From Sphingobacteriia bacterium (GTDB lineage: Bacteria; Bacteroidota; Bacteroidia; Chitinophagales; Chitinophagaceae): a DNA stretch of 5,219 nt. Location: the NCBI GenBank assembly GCA_004294465.1, contig REAV01000116.1:1-5219 (forward strand). The letters are read 5' to 3'. Below are positions 1 through 5,219 of this stretch, one piece after another. Position numbers and translations under genes: made by a program. How positions within the stretch are numbered: position 1 is the stretch's first letter; every line of letters starts with the position of its first letter. The notes under the pieces were generated by a model, which was not told the origin of the DNA, made no database searches, and saw only the letters and a program-made list of their open reading frames with translations.

Positions 1-96
1 ATATATGGTGCAGGCGAAAAATTTACGGTGCCAGGCAATTCGTCATTTGATATTGAAGTGACCGAAATGCTTGATTATGTGTGCCACTTTGAATAG
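1..96 (+). CDS. ppnP: Pyrimidine/purine nucleoside phosphorylase, C-terminal part (5' end outside window)
   Basis: The first frame is open from the left edge to a TAG stop and encodes the last 31 residues of a small protein. It contains '[19 protein letters not shown]' and ends 'DYVCHFE'. From memory this lines up with the C-terminus of E. coli PpnP (YaiE), which has 'YEAGSVFNVPGHSEFHLQV' and ends in 'SYLCRYL'. PpnP is a one-domain cupin of about 94 residues that phosphorolyses purine and pyrimidine nucleosides to the free base and ribose-1-phosphate in the cytoplasm. About two thirds of the protein therefore lies outside the window. No intrinsic terminator follows the stop directly; the nearest is the strong hairpin about 285 bp downstream, so the transcript may run through the peptidase remnant. 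The symbol rests on this short but characteristic tail only. Confidence 0.8.
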   Translation: MYGAGEKFTVPGNSSFDIEVTEMLDYVCHFE

Positions 97-124
97 ACAT
101 TAAATTAGATGCTCTGGAAGCCTT

Positions 125-358
125 ATGGATATTGGCCTGCAGAGCACTAAAATTTTCTCGATAATGAATATGAAGGAAAATAATTTTTGGACTGGCGTTT
201 TACAAGGAATTTATTTCAGCGACAAAGACCCACAAAGAACTTTGAACTACGAAAAAGTGGTAAACGATATTACTATAAATGATATCAAAAAAACAGCGAA
301 CCTTTTATTTGATGGCAAGAATATTATCGGAGGTATTTTACTTCCAGAAAAACAATAA
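125..358 (+). pseudogene. Remnant of an M16-family zinc peptidase (C-terminal end only)
   Basis: This is a 77-codon ORF from ATG to TAA. From about residue 16 it reads like the extreme C-terminus of Bacteroidota M16 (PqqL/insulinase-type) peptidases: 'KENNFWTGVLQ', then 'DPQRTLNYEKVVNDIT', then 'DIKKTANLLFDGKN' and a final 'GILLPEKQ'. Full-length members have roughly 900 residues with an HxxEH zinc site near the N-terminus; none of that is present, so the product cannot be an active peptidase. Residues 1-14 do not look like the family. The frame is closed by a TAA at 101-103, so the ORF does not extend back into ppnP. Another frame (99-161) reads 'KLDALEALWIL', which vaguely recalls the segment before the LRE motif of such peptidases, but that is too weak to use. 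The natural terminator of the lost gene seems to survive at 381-410. An annotator may call this a hypothetical protein; translation cannot be excluded, as GGAAG lies 4 nt before the ATG. Confidence 0.6.
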
Positions 359-380
359 ATTTTGCTTTAGCTGAAATCTT

Positions 381-410
381 AAAAAGGCTCCGATTTATCG
401 GGGCCTTTTT
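381..410 (+). terminator. Strong Rho-independent terminator (potentially bidirectional)
   Basis: The left arm AAAAAGGCTCCGA (381-393) and the right arm TCGGGGCCTTTTT (398-410) pair over 13 bp with one G-U wobble, around a TTTA loop. The A-run on one side and the T-run on the other give a U-tract on both strands. It lies 22 bp after the stop of the M16 remnant and would end transcripts coming from ppnP and the remnant. It stops 2 nt before the TTG assigned to the methyltransferase, so that gene must have a promoter of its own inside or after the hairpin, or rely on readthrough. Confidence 0.88.
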
Positions 411-412
411 AT

Positions 413-1240
413 TTGGCTATATTTACCAAAATTGATTCTTTTCTGAAAAGCATTATAAAAAATATTGTTCATCATACAGGGCTATCTTTAGCCATAAGTG
501 AATTACAGTTTCAAGCGCAACGAACTAAACATTTATTGAAGAATCTTCATTTTAAAAAACATCACCCCTATTTAGCCATACCAAAAGATCGAGATTTATT
601 TGAAACATTTCAAGTGAATTATCCATTGTATTTTTCTGATGGAAAATTGGCTGCAAAAGAAATGTTGGAATGGAGCGGCGCATATTTAAAAAATGAAGGA
701 TTTCATGTACTCGACTGGGGATGCGGAGTCGGTAGAATCATTCAGCATATCCCCAGCATGCTTCCCAAAGCAATATGCTATGGTGCAGATATCAATCAGC
801 AAAGAATTAAATGGTGTAGAAAAAACATCAACGATGTGTTGTTCGATTGTATAGAGGATGAACAACTACCCTATCCCTCAGAATTATTTGACTTAGTTTT
901 TGGCATATCCGTATTTACACATATTCAAGGCGATGATCAAACACTATGGTTAAAAGAATTGCAAAGAATTACTAAACCAGGAGCTGTTATTATTGTGTCT
1001 ACGCATGGGTCGTTTTTTGAAAACAAAATGAGTTCTGAAGCCCTACAACACTATCATAGCAAAGGTTGGCAAAGCAATCAATATCATGAAAAAGGCCATC
1101 GACTATTAAGCACTTTTAACAAAGCAGTAAATTTTAAAGAAATAGCCGCCCAATATTTTACTATTGAAGCATTCTATGAAGGAAAAAGCCACCCAGATAA
1201 ACTGGGTGGCCAAGACCTTTGGATATTGAGAAAGCAATAA
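413..1240 (+). CDS. SAM-dependent class I methyltransferase
   Basis: The encoded protein has 275 residues if the TTG at 413 is used. The Rossmann-fold core is clear. Motif I is 'VLDWGCGVGRI' (residues 99-109), the acidic residue at the end of strand 2 is D126 in 'YGADIN', strand 4 is 'FDLVFGISVFTHI' (159-171), and 'ELQRITKPGAVIIVSTHG' (182-199) is the post-motif helix and strand 5. The C-terminus 'GGQDLWILRK' is typical of methyltransferases found in glycan and secondary-metabolite clusters. The substrate cannot be told from sequence; a sugar or small molecule is a guess. Residues 1-54 are basic and less family-like. The start is uncertain: there is no ATG before residue 84, which lies too close to motif I, and TTG at 413 or at 536 (residue 42) are the options. 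No Shine-Dalgarno sequence is visible. The gene begins just behind a terminator and converges with the propeller gene across 31 bp; its final codons also hold that gene's likely terminator. Confidence 0.85.
   Translation: MAIFTKIDSFLKSIIKNIVHHTGLSLAISELQFQAQRTKHLLKNLHFKKHHPYLAIPKDRDLFETFQVNYPLYFSDGKLAAKEMLEWSGAYLKNEGFHVLDWGCGVGRIIQHIPSMLPKAICYGADINQQRIKWCRKNINDVLFDCIEDEQLPYPSELFDLVFGISVFTHIQGDDQTLWLKELQRITKPGAVIIVSTHGSFFENKMSSEALQHYHSKGWQSNQYHEKGHRLLSTFNKAVNFKEIAAQYFTIEAFYEGKSHPDKLGGQDLWILRKQ
1183..1210 (-). terminator. Intrinsic terminator of the minus-strand propeller gene, inside the methyltransferase ORF
   Basis: GCCACCCAG (1188-1196) and CTGGGTGGC (1202-1210) form a perfect 9-bp, GC-rich stem with a 5-nt loop. 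Read on the minus strand, the hairpin is followed at once by TTTTT (1187-1183), the layout of a Rho-independent terminator. It begins 61 bp past the TAA of the 850-residue BNR protein. On the plus strand there is no T-run and the stem precedes the methyltransferase stop, so it should act only leftwards. The same bases encode SHPDKLGG near the methyltransferase C-terminus. Confidence 0.75.
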
Positions 1241-1271
1241 GTGAATTACTTATGCATCCTTAACGATTTAT

Positions 1272-3824
1272 TTATTCTCCTCCTTTACCACCAGAGTTTC
1301 CCACTACCGGAGCTGAAGGCATTTTATTTTTCATACTTGCTTTTCGCAAGTCATCTAATTTAGCAATGTAAATACTTCTTCCATGAGTTCCCAAAACAAT
1401 TTCATTGTCGCGTGGGTGAATAACAAGATCATGCACTGGAACACTATATGGCAATCCTTTGTTCCACATCATACTGGTATTACCACCATCAATGCTCACA
1501 TATAAACCACCATCAGTTCCAACATAAATGATGTCCTGATCTACTAAATCTTCTTTTACCACATTCACTGGTTCTGCTGGCAAATCTTTAGCAATTTGTT
1601 TCCAGTTAGCACCATAATCATCACTTACATAAACATAAGCATTGAAATGGTCATTTCTGTATCCATTTAATGATAAATAAACCCTTCCTTCTTTAAATGC
1701 ACTAGCATAAACCCTACTTACATAAAGTCCTTTAGGCAATTGCTTATTATTTAATAAAGTCCAAGTATAACCACCATCTTTGGTAACATGAATATTTCCA
1801 TCATCTGTTCCTGTGTAAATCAAACCAAAACGCAAAGGGCTTTCACTCATGGTACATAATGTTCCAAATGGCACATCTCCTTGAGCAGGGTTGGTACTTA
1901 GATCTCCACTCATGGTAACAGAGCTGTCTCCTTTATTGAAAGAACGATGGAATTTATTGCTTCCATAATAAAATACATCCTGATTATGTCTGCTAATTAA
2001 AATCGGTGTCTGCCAATTATAACGCAATGGGGTTTCTCCCAAATCTCTGGAAGGCCTAACTGATCTGCCACGCTGAAATCCAGTAACAGGAGTACCAAGT
2101 ACTTGTCTAGAGTACGCACCAAATTGAGATCCACTATATACTGTTTTATTGTCTCTCCAATCTACTTGAACCTGCATTCCATCTCCACCGCCAATACCTT
2201 TATAAGGATTTTCTCCATTATCAGTCCAATCTAAATTCATCACAGATTTACTAGAACCGTACCATGTACCGTTATCTTGTAAACCTCCATACACATTATA
2301 TGGGGTAGCCATATCTACTGCAATATTATAGAACTGTCCAACAGCAGGTGTATTGGCTTTAAACCAATGCGCTCCATTATCATAAGTAATATTAGCGCCA
2401 CCATCATTCCCATTGATCATATGGGTTTCTTTATTTGGATTGATCCACATTACATGATGATCGGAATGAACATTATCTCCTCCAATTGACTTAAAGGTTT
2501 TTCCAGCATCTACACTCATTTGCAAACCAACTCCTGTTAAAACAACTTTATTTTCATTGGAAGGACTTACAAATACTTTTCCAAAATAATATCCATAAGT
2601 GCTATAGATCCCAATTGCATCCTTATGGGTTTTCAGCCAGGTTTTACCAGCATCATCGCTGCGATACAATTCGCAACCAATGATGGGAGTTTCAAACAAA
2701 GCCGTATTGGCATCAAATAAGAAATCATAAATAGCTGTTGGTGCTAACTTATCTGTCTGAACCATTTCTTTTAAACTACTAGCAGTATATTTTGCTGGGA
2801 TGCCATTTCTTGGAGATCTTACAAAAGCATTGAGCTTTTTATCGTCAAGAGAAGCAAATTGTTCTTTTGTTAACCCTTTAAAATCTGCCAGCACATATCT
2901 TGTTGAATCAGCAGTTAAAGTAGTTGTTGTAGCAGGTTTTCTGAAATTATTATCTACTACAGCATAAACTATATTAGGCTTTTGTGGATATACAGCTAAG
3001 CCAATTCTTCCTACACCATCTCCAGAAGGAAACCCACTTGTTGCAGTGGAAACCAATTCCCAGCTATCTCCTCCATTTGTACTTTTATAAATTCCACTTG
3101 TTTTTCCACTTTCTTCAAAATTCCAAGCTCTTCTTGTTTTATACCACATAGCAGCATATAATTCATTAGGGCTTGCTGGGTTTATATCTAAATCTACACA
3201 ACCAGTGTTTTCATCTACATACAAAGTTTGTTTCCAACTTGCCCCACCATCTGTTGTTTTATATACACCACGTTCTTTATTGGGTGAATATAAATGTCCT
3301 AATGCTGCAACCCAGGCGGTATTTGCATCGGTAGGATGTAATTGGATTTTTCCAATATGATGACTTTCCGGTAAGCCTAACCATTGCCAGGTTTTACCAT
3401 TATTGGAAGACTTATACACTCCCAATCCAGCATAAGTTGATCTACTTGCATTCACTTCTCCAGTTCCAACCCAAATAATTTTATTGGCCCAATTCACAGC
3501 AACATCACCAATGGTAATGATATCTGTAGAATCAAATACAGGCACAAAACTCTGCCCATTATTTACGGTGTGCCAAAGGCCGCCGGTAGCATAAGCAACA
3601 TAAAATTCAGTAGGGTCAACAGGATTTACATCCAGGTCTACAACCCTTCCACTCATTACATTGGGTCCAACATTTCTGAATCCTGTAGCATTAGCTATTG
3701 AATTCTGTTGGAGTACTTTACGTTGATCGATACTTTTTAATCGATCATTGGCGTTTGTTGGTTTTACCTGGGCCAATAATTGGCTACAGGCAACAATTAA
3801 CATTAAAGAAAAGATTTTTCTCAT
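1272..3824 (-). CDS. Secreted BNR/Asp-box beta-propeller protein, sortilin (VPS10)-like 'glycosyl hydrolase' family
   Basis: The gene encodes 850 residues. The N-terminus 'MRKIFSLMLIVACSQLLA' is a signal peptide, probably cut after A18. About ten BNR/Asp-box-like repeats (S-x-D-x-G-x-T-W) follow, for example near residues 87 (NNGQSF), 139 (SSNNGKTW), 190 (TTDGGASW), 248 (STNGGDSW), 389 (SDDAGKTW), 437 (SVDAGKTF), 481 (YDNGAHW), 681 (TKDGGYTW), 734 (SDDYGANW) and 777 (SIDGG). This pattern predicts one or two beta-propellers as in sortilin/VPS10 and GH74-like proteins. Residues about 293-380 are a mostly helical, Lys/Asp-rich insertion that I recall as usual for this Bacteroidota family. Other family-like stretches are 'FRNVGPNVMSGRVVD' (49-63), 'HSDHHVMWINP' (453-463) and 'GTHGRSIYIA' (812-821). 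Databases often call such proteins glycosyl hydrolases, but no catalytic activity can be shown from sequence. The C-terminus ends in a Gly-rich tail (SGGKGGE) with no recognisable type IX secretion domain. The start is fixed by the signal peptide. The gene is divergent from the MORN-like gene and is probably monocistronic. Confidence 0.9.
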   Translation of the reverse strand: MRKIFSLMLIVACSQLLAQVKPTNANDRLKSIDQRKVLQQNSIANATGFRNVGPNVMSGRVVDLDVNPVDPTEFYVAYATGGLWHTVNNGQSFVPVFDSTDIITIGDVAVNWANKIIWVGTGEVNASRSTYAGLGVYKSSNNGKTWQWLGLPESHHIGKIQLHPTDANTAWVAALGHLYSPNKERGVYKTTDGGASWKQTLYVDENTGCVDLDINPASPNELYAAMWYKTRRAWNFEESGKTSGIYKSTNGGDSWELVSTATSGFPSGDGVGRIGLAVYPQKPNIVYAVVDNNFRKPATTTTLTADSTRYVLADFKGLTKEQFASLDDKKLNAFVRSPRNGIPAKYTASSLKEMVQTDKLAPTAIYDFLFDANTALFETPIIGCELYRSDDAGKTWLKTHKDAIGIYSTYGYYFGKVFVSPSNENKVVLTGVGLQMSVDAGKTFKSIGGDNVHSDHHVMWINPNKETHMINGNDGGANITYDNGAHWFKANTPAVGQFYNIAVDMATPYNVYGGLQDNGTWYGSSKSVMNLDWTDNGENPYKGIGGGDGMQVQVDWRDNKTVYSGSQFGAYSRQVLGTPVTGFQRGRSVRPSRDLGETPLRYNWQTPILISRHNQDVFYYGSNKFHRSFNKGDSSVTMSGDLSTNPAQGDVPFGTLCTMSESPLRFGLIYTGTDDGNIHVTKDGGYTWTLLNNKQLPKGLYVSRVYASAFKEGRVYLSLNGYRNDHFNAYVYVSDDYGANWKQIAKDLPAEPVNVVKEDLVDQDIIYVGTDGGLYVSIDGGNTSMMWNKGLPYSVPVHDLVIHPRDNEIVLGTHGRSIYIAKLDDLRKASMKNKMPSAPVVGNSGGKGGE

Positions 3825-3834
3825 GGCAGTTATG

Positions 3835-3842
3835 TATTTTCG
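3835..3842 (+). promoter_or_regulatory. Candidate -7 box for the MORN-like gene
   Basis: TATTTTCG matches the Bacteroidota -7 consensus TAnnTTTG in all defined positions but one (C for T). It lies 19 bp before the ATG at 3862. No clear TTG -33 element stands at the expected distance upstream, so the call is weak; the main support is that only 37 bp are available between the two start codons. Confidence 0.28.
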
Positions 3843-3851
3843 GAAACCGAA
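3839..3851. repeat. Small palindrome in the divergent intergenic region
   Basis: TTCGG (3839-3843) and CCGAA (3847-3851) are a perfect inverted repeat around AAA. It sits roughly midway between the divergent start codons at 3824 and 3862, and each arm forms the end of a -7-like box on one strand. It could be an operator shared by both genes, or merely chance; the arms are only 5 bp. Confidence 0.4.
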
Positions 3852-3855
3852 TGTA
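3848..3855 (-). promoter_or_regulatory. Candidate -7 box for the BNR propeller gene
   Basis: On the minus strand this reads TACATTCG, one mismatch from TAnnTTTG. It lies 23 bp before the ATG at 3824. A TTG is found 15 nt further upstream on the minus strand, shorter than the usual spacing of about 19. It faces the candidate box of the other gene, so the two polymerases would compete for the same few bases if both are real. Confidence 0.28.
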
Positions 3856-3861
3856 AGTATT

Positions 3862-4554
3862 ATGCGGTTTCAATTGCTATCATTTCTCCTTTTTTTGTCT
3901 ATTTATTCTTATAGCCAATGTAAGACCTATCGCTTGGCCTCCAATGGAGATACCCTTAATTGTACCGATATGAAGGGCTTAAAACAAGGAAAATGGGTAA
4001 TCAGAAACCCAAAATTAAGGGGTGAACCAGGTTATGACGAGGAAGGTGAATACAAAAATGATCGAAAAGAAGGCATGTGGCGAACCTATAATCTAATGGG
4101 AGATTTATTGGCTCAGGAAAATTTTAAGTGGGGCAATAAAAATGCAAAATGCTATTATTTTACCCTTGCAGGTTTAGAACATGAGGAAAGCTGGAGAGCG
4201 GTAAACCCCGATAAAGGGTTTGACACCATTGATGTTCAAGACTTAAAAGACCCCAATAAATACGAAAAAGTAATTGTTCAAACGGATGGCACATCCCTAA
4301 AGCATGGGATTTGGAAATATTATATACCTGGAACTGGTAATGTTGTAGAAACCCAGGAGTATTTTATGAATAAATTGAAAAACCCGGAAGATGAATTAAA
4401 TAATTTATTTAAGGATTCTAAAATACCCATATCCACCAAGAAAGACAGCACGGTAATTAACAACAATAAGCCTAAAGAAGTGGTAGAGTTCGAAAAGAAA
4501 AATCCAAAGAAGACAAAGCCAAAATCAGGTAAAACAATTCCAGATCATCATTAG
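3862..4554 (+). CDS. Secreted MORN-like repeat protein of unknown function
   Basis: The chosen start gives 230 residues beginning 'MRFQLLSFLLFLSIYSYSQ', a signal peptide probably cut after S18. The frame stays open upstream to 3748, but that extension would overlap the start of the divergent propeller gene and bury the signal peptide, so it was not used. The mature part has MORN/YwqK-like units of the form G-x-x-x-G-x-W: 'GLKQGKW' (39-45), 'GEYKNDRKEGMWRTYN' (62-77) and 'TSLKHGIWKYY' (144-154). Such repeats are common in exported Bacteroidota proteins of unknown role; some are labelled YwqK-family antitoxin by name only. From about residue 170 the protein loses the repeats, and residues 193-230 are rich in Lys and Pro and probably disordered, with a basic stretch 'KKNPKKTKPKSGK'. 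C20 follows Q19 and is not in a lipobox, so the protein is likely periplasmic or secreted and not a lipoprotein. It overlaps the glycosyltransferase stop by 4 bp. Confidence 0.8.
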   Translation: MRFQLLSFLLFLSIYSYSQCKTYRLASNGDTLNCTDMKGLKQGKWVIRNPKLRGEPGYDEEGEYKNDRKEGMWRTYNLMGDLLAQENFKWGNKNAKCYYFTLAGLEHEESWRAVNPDKGFDTIDVQDLKDPNKYEKVIVQTDGTSLKHGIWKYYIPGTGNVVETQEYFMNKLKNPEDELNNLFKDSKIPISTKKDSTVINNNKPKEVVEFEKKNPKKTKPKSGKTIPDHH

Positions 4555-5219
4555 AGGTCTGTAATTTTGATACCCAATGGTCTAATCCATTGATTCATCG
4601 TTTTCATTATACCAGTAGATTTTTTAATTTTCTTGGCATATGCACAAGGTATTGAATGGAATCGATCATATCCGTTCTTAATAACCAATTGACGGTATTC
4701 ATTCAATATTTGCTGAAGCACAGGAATACTAGCTAAATCAAATCGATTTTGATGACGAGATAATAAGTTAGGTTGTTCGAATGAATAGCCACTTATATGT
4801 AAAAAAAGCAAGGGGTGCTCATTGTTTACCATATAGAGATCATTGTTTACAGTAATCTCTCTTTCGTGTAAATTCCAATAAGCAACATTAGCACCAGGAT
4901 GAAGAAATGTCCCTACTCCATCAAAAAATTGTGGCACCAAATTCAACCACAATTGATCAACACCCATTCCTTCTGCAAAATTATAATAGCACTCATTTTC
5001 TAAATGATTCAACCACAAATAAAAAAATGCGTCCACATTGCTACTTGGCTTAAAAGCCAAGAATCCTGCATTGAATAAACCCGAACGTAGCGTGTCTCTT
5101 TCTTTGGGTAGAAAAGCATCTTGTGGGTAGGGAGAATTGATATGTGGTGTTAATAGAATATCCTTTTCCAATAAAGCATTTTCAATAATATCAAATGGAT
5201 GAAAAACCTGTATATCTGA
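4551..5219 (-). CDS. GT-A-type glycosyltransferase, C-terminal part (5' end outside window)
   Basis: The frame is open from the right edge, giving 222 visible residues. An internal TTG at 5171 is not the start, because the 16 codons before it continue the family pattern. The visible part begins 'SDIQVFHPFD', which fits the 'Y-L-D-x-D-I-x-V-F-x-P' segment of GT-A enzymes, so D2 is probably the second Asp of the metal-binding DxD motif and the first lies just outside. Then come 'DILLTPH' (20-26), 'RSGLFNAGFLAF' (45-56), 'GVDQLWLN' (86-93), 'HPGANVAYWNLHER' (107-120) and 'FLHISGY' (139-145, with a His that often contributes to the active site of such enzymes). The order matches glycosyltransferases that use nucleotide-sugar donors in surface polysaccharide or protein glycosylation; donor and acceptor are unknown. 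The protein ends with a basic stretch 'AKKIKKS'. About 80-130 N-terminal residues are probably missing from view. Confidence 0.83.
   Translation of the reverse strand, partial: SDIQVFHPFDIIENALLEKDILLTPHINSPYPQDAFLPKERDTLRSGLFNAGFLAFKPSSNVDAFFYLWLNHLENECYYNFAEGMGVDQLWLNLVPQFFDGVGTFLHPGANVAYWNLHEREITVNNDLYMVNNEHPLLFLHISGYSFEQPNLLSRHQNRFDLASIPVLQQILNEYRQLVIKNGYDRFHSIPCAYAKKIKKSTGIMKTMNQWIRPLGIKITDL

Noticed and set aside
111..145. Inverted repeat GCTCTG/CAGAGC after ppnP as a terminator
   Set aside because: The stem is interrupted by an internal loop, the hairpin loop is long and no T-run follows on either strand.
99..161. Alternative frame reading 'KLDALEALWIL' as a second M16 peptidase fragment
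   Set aside because: The resemblance to the helix before the LRE motif is too slight to separate from chance over 20 residues.
3748..3861. Upstream extension of the MORN-like ORF by 38 codons
   Set aside because: It overlaps the beginning of the divergent propeller gene in antisense and would place the clear signal peptide internally; the ATG at 3862 starts directly with the signal peptide.
4203..4221. Inverted repeat AAACCC/GGGTTT inside the MORN-like gene
   Set aside because: Short, inside coding sequence and without a T-run; expected by chance in a window of this size.
4575..4592. Hairpin CAATGG/CCATTG just after the MORN-like stop as its terminator
   Set aside because: Only 6 bp with half A/T pairs, and the next run of T lies several bases away; too weak to call.
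5169..5171. TTG as the start of the glycosyltransferase
   Set aside because: The frame stays open to the window edge and the 16 codons before it encode family-like sequence (SDIQVFHPFD), so the gene is cut by the window and not started here.

Overview
The window looks like a piece of a Bacteroidota chromosome, most likely Chitinophagaceae or a close relative. The evidence is a fairly low GC content, starts without clear Shine-Dalgarno sequences, signal peptides of the type ending in '...YSQ' and 'LLAQ', and proteins that resemble families common in that phylum: a sortilin/BNR-type beta-propeller, a MORN-like secreted protein and an M16 peptidase tail. The taxon is inferred from style and recalled families, not from a search.

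Layout from left to right. Positions 1-96 hold the last 31 codons of a ppnP-type nucleoside phosphorylase (+). Positions 125-358 hold a short ORF that matches only the C-terminal end of an M16 zinc peptidase, so it is probably a gene remnant. A strong intrinsic terminator follows at 381-410. Directly behind it lies a SAM-dependent class I methyltransferase (413-1240, +), whose TTG start is uncertain. It converges with a large secreted BNR/sortilin-like beta-propeller protein (1272-3824, -). The terminator of that minus-strand gene appears to sit inside the last codons of the methyltransferase. Divergent from the propeller gene, across only 37 bp, is a secreted MORN-like protein (3862-4554, +). 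This overlaps tail-to-tail by 4 bp with a GT-A-type glycosyltransferase (4551-5219, -), which is cut by the right window edge.

The genes do not form one operon; orientations alternate and the gaps are tiny. The methyltransferase and glycosyltransferase are both of kinds found in surface-glycan loci, and the two middle proteins are predicted to be exported, so a loose cell-envelope theme is possible but unproven. I see no mobile element, CRISPR array, RNA gene or obvious new system. The most interesting material is regulatory and architectural: a terminator encoded inside a converging gene, a gene starting 3 nt after a terminator, a compact divergent promoter region built around a palindrome, and a peptidase remnant. 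There is no gene-free stretch longer than 300 bases.
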